DNA from: Branchiostoma floridae | Lineage: Eukaryota > Chordata > Leptocardii > Amphioxiformes > Branchiostomatidae | Length of the DNA stretch: 64,000 nucleotides | Assembly: GCF_000003815.2 (NCBI RefSeq) | Contig: NC_049986.1 | Coordinates: 12,965,876-13,029,875, forward strand | Direction of reading: 5' to 3' | Part shown: positions 10,229 through 22,408 of the stretch, piece after piece | How the letters are laid out: every line of letters begins with the position of its first letter | Numbering within the stretch: position 1 is the first letter of the stretch | Made by a program: the position numbers and the translations under genes | Notes under the pieces: generated by a model | Told to the model about the DNA's origin: nothing | The model's input: the letters and a program-made list of their open reading frames with translations, nothing else | The model's database searches: none

Positions 10229-12569
10229 TTTGATCGAAATTTTTTCACTTTCGATAACTATCGCTAGAGGTCGCTACTGCATAGTGTACCGATCTATCCA
10301 TCAGACATCACTCCGTTTTCCTCACAACAGAAGTGAATTATCACCTTTAACATTAAAATTACGGCATCTTTTAATGGAGGGAAGTCTTTTAGCGTTATAA
10401 TCGCTCAGCTGTCTATACATGATAAAATCCATTGGTCTACACAAGGACAACTTACTCTGGAGAAAAGGTGGAAGCTATTGGCTGGCCGCTGTGCGGCGTT
10501 GTAAAAGCCACAACACAGACAACGGGCTATGAATATGCTCTTCGATTGACCTAGGAGGGTACTACATATCGCATCTTCATGGAATGGTGTTTATGAACGA
10601 CAATATTTTACCTGGTAAGATAGTTAACTGTTACATGAAATACCATGAAAATAATTTGACACAGGATCGGGCGTTGCGAAAGTTAATCATTTCCTGCATG
10701 GCTAGGTACAATCATGTCAATCATCTATGAAAGATTAAAGAATGTTAATGATGTTTGCACTTCTTCGCAACATTCACATCTCTAACTATTTGGGAGTGGC
10801 AATCCGACCGGATGAGTAAATTTATGAAGAAAAGTTTGGAACGGAAACAGAACAAATTCCACACTGTGCACGCCTATGTGGCAACCGCAACAAACCACAA
10901 AATGTCGCCTCACTTCATTCACAGCAAGGGGCGGACATCTAATCTTAATGTGACTTGAGGGAATTCTAACTATGACACTTCAAAGAAGAGTGAGTCAAGC
11001 TGTGACGAAAAAGGCGAGAATTCAGCTCGTGCTCGGCGCGTGCCATGTTGCGGGGGTGGAGAAGAATTCTCACTTTCACCTTATCAACATAACGTTACAA
11101 ATCAGAGACCTGACACCATTACGTAGCTATACAGACATGTGACAATCTGACCATATTTTGACAAAGCCTTATACTAAGTGGTTTCCTATGATGATCTTAA
11201 CTCAAAGGCACGCATCTTGCCAAATTCGTGAGTGTCATAAATTGTTCAAATTCGTGTGACTGTGCGCAAAAATATCAATGCTGTTTCAAAAAAAGAGATA
11301 AACGATATCCGCACTAGCACATAAGCCCAGAGAAAAGACGACTTGTCACTTTGGATATCAAAGTGCATAGCCATGTAGTCATATCCTACATATATAAAAC
11401 TGTGTGTATATATATAGTCATCATTGTTCCTCCTCTTAATGTAGAGGTGACGCATTCAGCTGTTACTTAATCGTTAGATAAGTAACGTTACCAAGTACCT
11501 CATATGAGGACGAACTGAACTGAACTGAATTACTAACTGACTATCTATAGTAACGTTACATGTATTTAATAGTACTATCCTCATCACCTGTTTGCTGTCA
11601 AAGTTAGCTTTGCACTTCTTATCGGAAAATGTAATCGAATATACGTGAACTTTGCTTTATCCTGGCTCAGGGTGGTACGAGCCAGTTCTATTCGTACTGC
11701 AAACAGGCTGACGAAACGCCAACCTCTCACCCTCACCTCACACGACCTCACTATCAGCACAAGTTCATCACGTGTGTTCAGCGTAGTGCACTTTACTCTG
11801 TAGTAATGATGCAACCGTACCAAACTGTGCCCACGCAACATACGCGCATAGCACGACCTTCGTAACATCACTGGGCCATTGATGATACAAATTTGTGTAA
11901 CTGCTTGCCTCTTCGTTACAGTAGAATGCATGGTAAGTTGGACGTGGGCCACAGTGGACGTGAGCCAAGGTTGGCCCAGCTGGCGGAAGTGTGCGCCAAA
12001 CTCCCTGTGTGGCTGCAAGGTTGTCTGAGGAGAATGATGGCCAATGCCAAGGTCAAACAAACTCTTTAACATCACAGCCAGACATCTATAGATTTGTATC
12101 GGCTCTTTCGATAAAAAAAGTCCCTGATACAGCTTTCCACATACAGTACAACATGTTGAGCGTGAAATATTAACGGCTTTGACATAACGTTATATCGTTC
12201 TTCCGGTACTTTTAATTTTCAATTTTTCGTTTTTCGTTATTAAGTTGGCGGAGAGGAGTGCGGCGAATCGTGCAGTCTGGAGAAATATCACGGAGGGAGC
12301 AAGGGGCCAGTCACTGGCCTAGGCACTTAGGCAGGGTAGGCAGGGTATACACCCGATTCTTTTGTCAGCTGTTCCTCTTAATTCGTATTTTTCCCGCGCA
12401 CAAACATTCCTTCTTCTTGTCGTCTGCATTGTTTACATTACCTGACGATGGATCATGCAGGCCTGAGATGGATTAAAACTTTTCGCGCGCTTTTTTCGCG
12501 CCCCAGGCATGACACGCCACTTTTGCGCCCTTTGCCCCCGTCACATGACGAGCGCGAGGGGTCCTGTTA
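10229..12569. other. intergenic region between the divergent NEU1 and IER genes
   Basis: No coding gene is supported. The sequence next to 10228 should be the NEU1 promoter and 5' UTR; no TATA box was evident. Two exact GTAACGTTAC palindromes lie at 11482-11491 and 11550-11559. A 163-codon minus-strand frame at 11584-12075 shows no recognisable domain and was not called. Confidence 0.4.
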
Positions 12570-12579
12570 CCATATTTGG
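12570..12579 (+). promoter_or_regulatory. CArG box (SRF site) upstream of IER gene
   Basis: CCATATTTGG fits the serum response element core CC(A/T)6GG exactly and lies 683 bases before the IER start codon. IER2/IER5 genes are growth-factor-induced immediate-early genes, so SRF control is expected. Confidence 0.6.
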
Positions 12580-12580
12580 G

Positions 12581-12590
12581 GGGATTTTCC
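12581..12590 (+). promoter_or_regulatory. candidate NF-kB site
   Basis: GGGATTTTCC matches the kappa-B consensus GGGRNNYYCC and begins one base after the CArG box. Close packing of SRF and Rel sites suits a stress- or immune-inducible early gene. Function is inferred from sequence only. Confidence 0.4.
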
Positions 12591-12597
12591 ACGGACT

Positions 12598-12612
12598 GTG
12601 ACCAATGGTCAC
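12598..12612. promoter_or_regulatory. palindrome containing a CCAAT box
   Basis: GTGACCAATGGTCAC is an exact inverted repeat of GTGACC around AAT. It contains CCAAT and two GGTCA nuclear-receptor-type half-sites arranged as an everted pair. It sits close to the CArG and kappa-B sites. Confidence 0.3.
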
Positions 12613-13076
12613 GAGGCGTGGTGTTTATCTTGACGTAGTTTGAATGGCGCCTTGACTACACCAGTGTGTTTCCCTTTGTTTGGCGGAGACACGTCATAGC
12701 CAGTCCCTAGGTGGTTTCACCCCAGGGGAATTCAGGGAATTCCAGCCCAATTACTCAGGACGTGCTCTCATTGGTCAGTTCAACATCATGGACTATTCCG
12801 ATAGGGATGTTGTTTTAAGTTTCAATAGAAATCATTATCATATTAAGTATTTGATGCCTTTTACATGACATTAAGTAAAAGTGTAGAATATTTATAATGT
12901 ATGAAATATATTTTGCTTTGAAATCTCCACCTTGCTTGCTATTATAATATGGTGATTCATAGTTCAACTTCCTGCACCCCCTGGAATATAGTAGTACAGA
13001 CTACATTCTCTCAGCCGTCAATCATGCCGCCAGGCGACCATATTCTCGGCTCCTGATTGGTCCATTGAAATAGCCA

Positions 13077-13084
13077 TTACGTCA
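13077..13084 (+). promoter_or_regulatory. CRE/ATF-like site in IER proximal promoter
   Basis: TTACGTCA (TGACGTAA on the other strand) is a common CREB/ATF variant, 169 bases before the IER start codon. An inverted CCAAT box (GATTGG) lies just upstream at about 13055. Weaker CRE halves occur at about 12634 and 12690. Confidence 0.45.
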
Positions 13085-13252
13085 GTGTGGATTTGAATAA
13101 CACAGGATTTTTCCATGCAACGGTCATTCGTAGATCACGCCACGTTACTGGTAGGGTGTGATCCCCATTCAAGCACCGCTACAAGCCAAAAACTCGGTGT
13201 TTTGATCCATTTGTTGCAGTTTCTGTTCCTCAAAAGTATCAGCAAGGACAAG

Positions 13253-14143
13253 ATGGCTTCTGTCGACGCCCAGAGACTGATCGCGCTGTCCATCGGCAAG
13301 CTGCAGGCCTCCCGATCACAACGTGGCGGGATCGACTTGCATAAGAACCTTCTAGTATCCCACGTACTCTATACGGCTCGGACTGCGTTGCTGACCGGGA
13401 TGGTTCCCGAGTACTACCACGCTGAAACAACAGCAGTGCAGACCGACGACGACACCGTGGATTGTCCCGAAAGGGTGGAGGAAGTGGCCGTGCCAGTCCC
13501 CGAGAGTAGGGAGTGTGACTCAGCGTTGCCGAGTGGGGAGGGCGAGGGGGAGACCAAAACCCTTTGTACACTCACGCCGGTTGTTGACCTCGCCCAACCG
13601 CCGCTTACATCAGCAAGCGGAAATGTCGACTCGCGCCTACAAGAGACTGATGTAACCCTGACCGAGACTATGGACAAGGAGAATATTTCTACCGAGCAAC
13701 AACAGAACCTAACCACGACCTCGCTGCAGCCCGCTGTGCTCGGTGAAAGGTGCGCGAACGTTCCCACGGCCTCGTGCGACAACAAGCGATCGGCGGCGCC
13801 ATGTTCCTGTTGTCGCAAGCGGAAGCAATCCGAAACCGAAGCCGCCTGTGACTCAATTTCCCCCAAGAAACGGAGAATCGAGCAGCAGGAAACGGACTCA
13901 GAAAGCGACTCGTGGGAAACAACAGAGGACATGTGTACGGAGTCGCCCGTTTCCAGTCTTGTTAGCATCTTCAACTCAGGATTTAAAGGACTGGTGCACA
14001 GCTCGATTGAACTAGAATCCGAGCCACCACAACAAGCTGTGCCCAGATCGGGACCAAACTCATCCAAACAAGGACTCCAGCAGTGTATGCAGGAAGTAGT
14101 AACTTCTATCGGGACACTAGCCAGACCGATTGTTGCATTCTAG
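13253..14143 (+). CDS. immediate early response protein, IER2/IER5 family
   Basis: A single-exon gene of 296 aa from the ATG at 13253. The frame stays open upstream to an ATG at 13115, but the start at 13253 (MASVDAQRLIALS) aligns with the start of the family domain and has AAGATGG context. The N-terminal IER domain (about residues 1-50) shows IALSIGKL, SRSQRGGIDLHKNLLVS and ARTALL. The middle is acidic and low in complexity, with a possible nuclear localisation signal SPKKRRIE. The C-terminus keeps the family blocks SLVSIFNSGFKGLV and terminal PIVAF. Vertebrate IER2, IER5 and IER5L are intronless nuclear transcriptional regulators induced by growth factors and stress, and IER5 links PP2A to HSF1. 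This gene is likely their single pre-duplication relative, so no single vertebrate symbol is assigned. Confidence 0.9.
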   Translation: MASVDAQRLIALSIGKLQASRSQRGGIDLHKNLLVSHVLYTARTALLTGMVPEYYHAETTAVQTDDDTVDCPERVEEVAVPVPESRECDSALPSGEGEGETKTLCTLTPVVDLAQPPLTSASGNVDSRLQETDVTLTETMDKENISTEQQQNLTTTSLQPAVLGERCANVPTASCDNKRSAAPCSCCRKRKQSETEAACDSISPKKRRIEQQETDSESDSWETTEDMCTESPVSSLVSIFNSGFKGLVHSSIELESEPPQQAVPRSGPNSSKQGLQQCMQEVVTSIGTLARPIVAF

Positions 14144-14455
14144 ACTCACCAACTTTCCTGTAGTGACTGTATATAGTAATTTGTTTTTGTACCACTTCAT
14201 ATCTGCCGCCCTGATGCGCTGTTCTTACGAAACAAAGGCAGATGTTTGTCGCAGCCATTCCACTGGCTCTGATACCATTTTCCTCAGCCGCATGTGCTAC
14301 AAAATCACCTTACTTTCGAAACTTAGATGCATTCGCACCGAAACAACATCTAGAGGAAGTCTATTTGTGCCAAATGTAGTGTAATAGAGGCGTGTTTTGA
14401 CCTGCGTCATTGAAGATTGGATGGTGCTCGATTTTCCTTTGTCTGATGATCTCGG

Positions 14456-14463
14456 TGACGTCA
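14456..14463. promoter_or_regulatory. perfect CRE palindrome
   Basis: TGACGTCA, the full CREB/ATF octamer, lies 313 bases after the IER stop codon. Confidence 0.4.
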
Positions 14464-14850
14464 GACGATCATGTATACAATTATGCAGGTCAGCGGAGAA
14501 GGGCCTCGTGGCAAGCTGGCAGACAACTCCAAATCACTGCAATCAAATTCTGTTGCTTTAACGAGTCTAAATTGCATCTTTTGAATCATGTATGGCCATC
14601 GGATGCCAGAAATTGTGCTACATGTTTTGGTTAGCTGTTGCAAAATGGTGTTTACTTTTTCGTGTCTGGAAGCGAGGACCCAATTTCCGCCAGCGTTTGA
14701 TGCAAATCAAGTTTCATTGTTATGCATCGAGCAAACAAGGGTGCTAGTAGCAGGGGCCCAGGTCGGGGTTTTCCCGCCGGGGTTCCCCTCTAGTCTCCAA
14801 CCATCTGTGCCCCTAGATGTCTGTTTTCTTCTGTTGTCTTACCGACACTA

Positions 14851-14860
14851 CCATATTTGG
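14851..14860 (+). promoter_or_regulatory. second CArG box, identical decamer
   Basis: CCATATTTGG again, identical to the decamer at 12570, 0.7 kb after the IER stop codon. Confidence 0.45.
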
Positions 14861-15926
14861 TATCAGGAATGTAGACAGGCTGGCTGAGGAATTCTCGTGC
14901 AATAGCGGCAAAAAGAACAGCTGCCCCAGGGCCAAATCTGTAAACACACAAGAAGATGAAAAGCTGCTAGCTTGATCTTTTGTAAATATTGTAGTCTAGG
15001 GAAAAACTCGACAAGCCGTACAACTCCTGTACTCATATGAAGAGTACTTACAATGATATTGTACATGTTTTTTTATCGTTAATTTATGCTGGAACCCGAG
15101 ATGTGAGATTGTATGGTTCAAAAGACACTTGAGCCTGATATGTACATACTTGCAATGTGACTCGCTGTTGTTATGGTAACGCAGGTGATGCGTTGCCTTA
15201 CGTCATGTTCTGGGAATAAAAAGTCCCATCGGATGATGACACATGAATATCATTGTGCGTGTGGTTTTATTGTGAATATTTTATGTGCATTTTCGCGCCT
15301 CTGTAATACGATACACGATGACATAAGTCAGTCTGAGTTCAGTTTGGACCGGTTTATCCGGTACCTGAACTAGTTCACCAGACATTGCAACATTCTAGTC
15401 CCCAAGAATGTTTTAAGGATATAGACTAGAGATTTATTTAATCGACGCTGCGGAAGGAAAAATACAGCACTAGCAATGTGCTATTTTTTTGTCTGGCAAA
15501 ATACAAACTGGGCGGCAGATTTTTTTAAATATTTTGCAAATCATTTGCCAGATTTGGTAGAAATGTCAACGTGACAGGAAGTTGGGCGCAGGTGAAAAGA
15601 GACTTGAGAACAGGAAATTGCCAAATACGCCGCCAAACTCCTGAAATCCGTCTTTCCGCAAGGCTAAGCTACGCAGTACAAGACCTTGAGCACCCGTCTG
15701 GCGATGTGCCAGTACAGACACAAACACTGAGCGTTTCTGAGAAGAGGCGGTTTCCGTAGCCACAAAAGGCTTGAATTCGAAGCCTGTGCCTCAGGCAAGA
15801 ACAGAAATATCCTCCCTTCCACAGGAAAACAGGAAGTAAGGGTGAATATTGAAGCCTTTTTGAGAACAAGGAAGACGCCTCAAGTGCGAACAAATTGCCC
15901 GAATCATATATCCCGTTATGATAACT

Positions 15927-15936
15927 CCAAATATGG
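15927..15936 (-). promoter_or_regulatory. third CArG box, inverted copy of the same decamer
   Basis: CCAAATATGG is the exact reverse complement of the decamers at 12570 and 14851. Confidence 0.45.
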
Positions 15937-16342
15937 TGAATAAAACACCAGGGAATTAGAATCCCCCATGTGTCGTATCACCTGCTCATCAAGAGCGGCG
16001 CGTTCTGTGAAACCAATTTTACTTTCATTGAAAGCCGACTGACAGAAAAATCCCCATGAAAACCATTCACTGGCCTACGTGCTGCTATTATTAGAATATA
16101 TTTATTTTGTACCGGATTGTGATCAAATTGTAAACGTTTGTGACTCGAGTAAACGCACTGACACCAGCAATTTTCACTTTTTTAGTGCCTTGGTAGGACA
16201 GTGACGGTATATTATGATCATAACAAAGCTCTAACGTTACCACCAGTGAATAGAGCAAGCGTAGTGATGTTTGTTTTGGGAAAAATGTCTAATGCAACTC
16301 CTGTCTCACAAAGCGTCCGCACGGTCGTGTGATTGTTTGGTC

Positions 16343-16350
16343 TGACGTCA
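16343..16350. promoter_or_regulatory. perfect CRE palindrome
   Basis: TGACGTCA, 2.2 kb downstream of the IER gene, in the same region as the repeated CArG boxes. Confidence 0.35.
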
Positions 16351-17225
16351 CCAGGAAACTAACCCGCGTCACACCAGCTTTAGGTTCCTCTCAACAGACA
16401 TTAAACTATTTCCTGTACTCTATACCGGTCTCATGAGTCATAAACGTACCGAAGTCCATGCCTATAGTGTTTATACATACATGCACACATGGTAAAGGAA
16501 ACAGTGGTTAGATGTACCATATGTCTACATGCCGACTGTGTTCAGCTGGCATTTATTCCTCGGCGTACAGAACGTAGTCTAATGTATTTCTGTGAAATTA
16601 CTAGTACTCAGTTTTCCTCTGTAATTCGATACAATCGCATTGTGGTTTTTTTTCTAGAAAAGGTTCGCTTTTGTGTTCAGGTTGACAATGGATTTCCAAT
16701 CCTATAAATGAACCGCAGATCGATTCAGCAACCCAAACAATAATAATAATGTTACATGAATTTGCTATAAATGTCAAACATAGGTTTTAAGAAATGCATA
16801 ACGTTATATAACGTCTTATATGTATTGTGGATAATTCTGATGTCAAATCCCCTGCTGCGTGCCCTTTGCCCCCCTCCCCCACCGAGAGCCTGTGTACAAA
16901 AGGTTTTGTGGTGTTGACTAACTGGAATGGCAGGTATGCAAACACAAAACCGCAGTGTTCGGGGCACGATGCACTGCAGACAACCGTATACACCAGACTA
17001 CACACGGTATACAGACATCCGAATACTTGTCTGACGTTTGATAAGCACACACACGACTATACATGCATTATTGTAATTTTATACGGCACTTGTTAGGGAT
17101 ATGCATTTATGCAGGCGACCTAAATTTTACCGCACCATGAATTTTCATCAGAAATCCTTCATAAGGGCGTTCCCCGTTCCACTCGCCCACCTGAACCGGC
17201 TTACGCTAACCAAACAAATAGAGCC

Positions 17226-17240
17226 GTTACCAATAGCAAC
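17226..17240. promoter_or_regulatory. candidate RFX X-box
   Basis: GTTACCAATAGCAAC fits the X-box consensus GTNRCC-N(0-3)-RGYAAC exactly with a 3-base spacer. No gene start could be placed beside it. Confidence 0.35.
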
Positions 17241-18689
17241 CAGGTAAAGCTGTCTCAGCCTAGTTCGCGAAGGGCGTTGGCCGATAAATTATAGTGCACG
17301 TCCCATGTATTAGTGATTGAATTGCATGCGTGGCAACCGCCTATGTTATGGTTCACGCAGCCACAGCAGAACATCACAGTGTTTTGCTATGGCGTATTCC
17401 TAAACGTAACCGCCTATCGATAATCATTTTGGGATATATCATAATAATAATGGAATATATAGCTCTAAAATATCAAATTGATATTTGAGAAAAATATGTC
17501 GTCACTTTTTAATTTCCGATTCAATACATATGAATAATTTCCTCTGGACAAACATGAGTAGCATGCTTATGGATTAGATTCCTGGGGAATTAAAATTGAG
17601 GAAGTGGTTAGCTGACCGTTATTACATTACGTGTCACGGTTTGGTGTAAACAGGAAGTCTTTACATTGTGGAATGACCGGCCTTTGGATAGAGACCACCA
17701 CTCAAAATGTCACATTCAATTGTTTCGGAATGGAGTGAAAAATTAAGAGAAGATAAAAAAAAATATATCTGCGTTGTGGCACTTAACAATTTCTAGAACA
17801 TGATATTTTCCTCTTTTTTAATGTTCATGAACATTCCAAGCAATTTATAATCATTCGACAATAATTCTAATAAAAGTACCAATATTAAAACCTCGCGATG
17901 AATTGAAATGGACAATATGAGGTTATATGAAGAGAGAGATTATCAAAGTATCATATGTCATTTTATGTGTGCCAACTGAAGAACAACAACAACACGAAAG
18001 AAGCATAATTATTCACCTTCATGTCCATAAACGGTTTATAACATCAATGTCTAATATAATTGCCTTTCTGTCAGATCCCAGAAAACAGGAAGTATCAGAA
18101 GGGATCCCTCCTTCCGTCCATCCAGGGTTATTAATGTACCGGAGCTTCCGGAGTACGCACGAGGAAATTGTACAGCAGAGCCACGGGGTTCTGTAAGGCA
18201 GGAAATGGTAATGATGGAAGATTGTTATAAAGACAGGGAAATGCCTCCTAAATCGTCACCACAAATAGGGAAATTTATATTTGTCCGTTTATATGTTTTT
18301 CACAGCAGAATCATAATGATATGATAACATAATGTAATGTTGATATTTTTTTTTGTTTACATACTTTTATGGCTAGCGCCTGACATTGTCATTACCTAGT
18401 GTAAAAAAATCAATGATAGATTTGATGCAACATTCAAACATAGCTTTCACCTGATTCGTTAGCTTTGTTTGTTTGTTGCACTTTTCTACATTTTCTTTGA
18501 TATTTGATAACAGAGTGATTCACATAGATACTTTTTTTGTATTATTCCGATTTAATTTTTGAAATTTGCAAATTATGTTTAGTATTGTTATTGTATGATC
18601 TAACTCTTGATTCATTTTGATATTACACGTCATAATTTCAACTTATTTCATTTGTCAATTTTGTTCAGTTTTGATTCATATCATCATGT
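17241..18689. other. gene-free AT-rich region
   Basis: Only short frames without domains, scattered AT-rich runs and no repeat of known type. I see nothing functional here. Confidence 0.4.
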
Positions 18690-18815
18690 TTCAAGTTCCT
18701 GGGACATGCGAGGAGGCCCACGAAAGTCACATTTATAGGCTTCTTCTCCCTGCATGTTTATTAATCTCATGTATATTCATTGTCTTAATCAAATCAAATC
18801 AAATCAAATAAATGA
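18690..18815 (+). mobile_element. LINE-like 3' tail with (TCAAA)n end
   Basis: A coherent block (CCTGGGACATGCGAGGAGG onward) ends in a pentameric AATCAAATCAAATCAAATAAAT tail, the usual form of a non-LTR retrotransposon 3' end. Neither the family nor a 5' portion was identified. Confidence 0.4.
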
Positions 18816-19672
18816 CCACACGGTTTCTCGTGGAGCGAATACGTTTTCAGAACAAATCGACCTTTCGCAAGTCTCTATTAACACACATCTCTGGGCTGAA
18901 CAAATACTACAAGCATAATTTGGCTCAAATGGGGAGATATTTTGCCGAATCAGCCGTCCATAGATAGGAACAACTCATTTGACAAAATATCTCTACTGAA
19001 TTTAGTTGGGCCAATTTTTACTACTTTTTACTATCCCTTGGAGTTTTCTAGTGGTGCCTTTTGCAGGGCGGGATCAGCTAGAGAATAATAATGACCGTAG
19101 GTGGAGAGAAAAGCTTGTCCAGACGTCACCTGACGTGACAGTCTCTATCACGCACTCATCACCAAACAATCATGTTAACACGTGTCATGTCGCACACCTG
19201 CAGTTCATGATACCGCTCATGTGTGTCCGTCCATACAAATGAGTTTATACTAGAGGTCGGGATTTCATCAGTACGTGCACGGCGACCGTTACGTGGGTTA
19301 CCGAAGACGGCACTGACGTCGACGTCGACGCACGCCTGCGTCAAACACGCCGGAAGAATCCGCCCACGACCGGTATCGCTGACCTCGCCCACTTGCATTG
19401 ACACTGAACAGATTTGTTATAATTCGATTTTAACAGCGTGCTGGTCCTGTAACCACATATGCTATATGAAGATGACATTATTTTCATCGGTTTTGTTCAC
19501 CCTATTAATTCTTCTCCACCCACATAATTTTATGCCGATTCTGGAGGCGTGTGGCCCATGATGTGGTTCATGCGTAGCGGAAATAAAATACTTACTGCTT
19601 GGTATCAGGTGTCAATATTTTGACGCGATGTATAAGTGTGAAAGTAGCAAGTCACGCAGGGGCTCGGAAACA

Positions 19673-19881
19673 TACTCTCCAAGCAGAGGTTCGGCTTCGG
19701 CTGTGTTTTGACTTTATTTTGGCGTTTTTGTCGAGCTTTCTATTTGTATGCATTCTTTATGTCCGCCATTATTTCTTTATGTGCGACATAGAGAAAACAG
19801 CTGCAGTACAAAATAGAAAGCTCGACGAAAAAATGCCCATATGTTTAAAACAGCCGGAGCCGAACCTCTGCTTGGAGAATA
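19673..19881. mobile_element. MITE, 9-bp-TSD foldback family (copy 2)
   Basis: Starts TACTCTCCAAGCAGAGG and ends CCTCTGCTTGGAGAATA. Long inner inverted repeats (for example TTCGGCTTCGGCTG against CAGCCGGAGCCGAA, and ATAGAAAGCTCGAC in the right arm) make nearly the whole element foldable. A 96-codon frame across it is a product of the foldback, not a gene. No clear target duplication remains. Confidence 0.75.
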
Positions 19882-21660
19882 GGATCTAAGTTGAAATTCG
19901 ATTCGAAAAATGTCAAGTCATCCGTGAATTACATTTCGGCTCTAGATATCGTATACCGTGCCTTGGTGACAAAGGTCATTGGCAAAATCTGAATTTGTTT
20001 ATTCAGTATGCTGACGCATAGGAAGGTGTTAGTATCCGTGCGGTCATTGACCTATCTGCTCACACTCCGCATGGATAATCGTATAAACGTGATATTCAAG
20101 GCCGTGCCGCGCGGGATATTGGAAAACCGTTACATTTGCGCCTGGCGCATCCCAAAGTCAGAACGTGCGTTTTCAAGGTCACTACGCAGTACGTGCGTAA
20201 CCGTTACAAGTAGATATACAGACAGTGGTAAAATTATGTGGGAGTAGGAAGTTGCCTCCAAGGCCTGTTAATTCATACGAACGACTACAAGAGCACGTAA
20301 CCGTTTTCATGACATTTATTTTTCTCTCTCTCTATATATATGTATTTCATTTCATTTTATCTATTTATCCAGGGACAAACATGTTGCCACTAGGGCGGTT
20401 TTCAATGAGCCACGCGCAAATAAACATAATAAAGGTTCAATTCAACTTAAATGCATCAAAGATAGAAAAATACATGTATTATACAACAAACCAAAGAAAT
20501 GCACACTAGTGACACAAGCAACTCAATATAATAAATAAGTTCTACACCCTTGATATTTGCCCTCATTTACCATTGTGTGAAGTGTGAACCACAAAAAAAA
20601 AAAAGAAACCTGGAAATTTCGCGAAAATACTGAGCCGAACTCTACATCTTCTTGGAGATTAATCCCGTGTCCACGCACCTAGGTTTTGTTGGCATGAATA
20701 TTGCAATTCGACCTAACGTCTCAGACGTTGACGTAAGTAGACAAATGAAATGCGTAAATCGCTCAGTATAAAAACATCGACCTACATAGAAACAGCCTAA
20801 TATTCTACAATTTTGTATAATCTAAACATTACTTTCCGTGACACATCTATCGCGCCTTTCTGATATGCTAATGTAATCATATGAATTGGCTTCGCTCCGA
20901 CGCATGCACACCTACACACGTTGCCATAACGACCACTATAATATCGCTAAAAATAGCAACCATTCAAAACTGAGAAATCACGACGCTGCTCTGATAGCGG
21001 CGAGGCAATCAGGTCCAAAAATAGCTTCTCTCGGCGAACGTTTTGAACTCCCGCCAAGTTATATGTAGCATATGGATGAAAACGGTCGCTAGTACGAACT
21101 TACAATGGGTTCAGACTGGTACCCGATACGTAAGGTATATATTTAGTTCCCTAGATATAGACTTCTAAGTTCTAACACACGTTGTCATCCCATTTCCCTT
21201 TCATGCTAGTAGTAGTTAAGGCTTTGTCTCGACATAAGAGAAAGAGTTCCATGATCCAGATTTTGTGGCTACTACTTCTGGTTTGTTCTGGTTTTGACAA
21301 TTGTTTGTCAACACATTTTATATATTTTTTCGGTATTTATTATTTAAAAAATTCTATTTATCGTTACCTTTAATCACAATTGCTTCTTTACGTGCGTAAA
21401 ATTGCACAGAAGAGGATACGGTGGATTCATCTTCTGGACCAACATAAATTAAACAATGTCTCTGTATTTTTGTCAATTTATCATTACTTTGAATTACTTT
21501 GCATACAAAACTAAGATTAAGTCATATGATATTATTTTGACCTCTGACCTCTCTTGCTTTGTTTAAGCAAGTTTCTTTTTTTTTGTTCTTCACATTCTAT
21601 TCAATTATATCAATGTAATTGTACGACTCTGGGTAGAATAGTGATTAACATAACAGTGCA
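19882..21660. other. gene-free region
   Basis: No gene, RNA or transposon was recognised. Short frames such as 20886-21068 have no detectable domain. Confidence 0.4.
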
Positions 21661-21699
21661 ACACTAATGGAGATCGAAATAAACAAACAAACAAACAAA

Positions 21700-22245
21700 C
21701 AAATAAACAAAGGTCAGCGAAATCACATCCTTAATACGAAGTTTTCACGAAATCGTCTTCCGGGAGGGACGTTAAACAGCCTCATTACTCATACTTTGGG
21801 TACCTACTGGCTGCAAAATACACCAGATTATTATTATCATTATTATTATTTGTATTGGAATGTGAGTTATATAGTGATATACGTAATTCTTTTATTAATG
21901 CCCTGAATTTTGATACACGAGCTAAACAGTTAGTAAAAGATGAGCTTTTTGTATACATAATGAAATCATCTGACAACATTGTACTGCAAAAACTCTGTGA
22001 ATTCATATACACTTGTTTCAAGAAGAGAAAAGAGACATGTAAATTGTAGAATAGTATAGCATTACATATTTGACTATTTTGTAAACGATAGATGTACTTA
22101 TAGTGTAGCATAGCCTTAGTTGTTCTGTCTCTCCCACTGCCACTGTAAAGATTCTTTACAGCAAAGGTTTATGTAACTACTGCATTTAGCCCATATGGGC
22201 AAGGTCATGCAAATAAAGATCATTGTCATTGTCATTGTCATTATT
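21700..22245 (+). mobile_element. CR1/L2-like LINE, 3' end only
   Basis: At 21855-22049 the translation MECELYSDIRNSFIN...LCEFIYTCFKKRKE matches the style of a LINE ORF2 C-terminus. It is followed by a 3' UTR with the hairpin TTAGCCCATATGGGC, then GCAAATAAAG and a (CATTGT)n tail at about 22212-22243. The copy is 5'-truncated and frameshifted. Upstream, a (CAAA)n run at about 21680-21710 may be the tail of another element. Confidence 0.65.
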
Positions 22246-22408
22246 AATTCAGCGCTAGCCGTTGGCATGTCTCTTCATGGTTTTTACGACATCTAGCGAC
22301 TAAAGTTTGTAATGCATTCGGGATCTATCAGGTATTGCACAACTGGGAAGTGAAATTACAAGATCGAAAGTGTACGCAATAAAACCCTCTGTATCGGAAG
22401 CTGCCGTC

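Larger units (their letters stand above)
14144..17225. other. region downstream of the IER gene with predicted SRF/CREB sites
   Basis: No further gene is supported. The stretch contains two more copies of the IER-promoter CArG decamer (14851 and 15927) and two perfect CRE octamers (14456 and 16343), listed separately. The arrangement suggests a 3' enhancer of the IER gene, but no transcript boundary could be set. Confidence 0.4.

Noticed and set aside
11584..12075. 163-codon open frame on the minus strand
   Set aside because: No domain, signal peptide or splice context, amino-acid composition looks random, and shorter frames overlap it in other phases.
13115..13252. In-frame upstream extension of the IER protein (46 residues)
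   Set aside because: The family domain starts right at the internal ATG at 13253, which has good context; the extension resembles no IER N-terminus and is probably 5' UTR.
19599..19889. 96-codon frame on the + strand
   Set aside because: It runs through the foldback MITE at 19673-19881, so the frame is made by the repeat.
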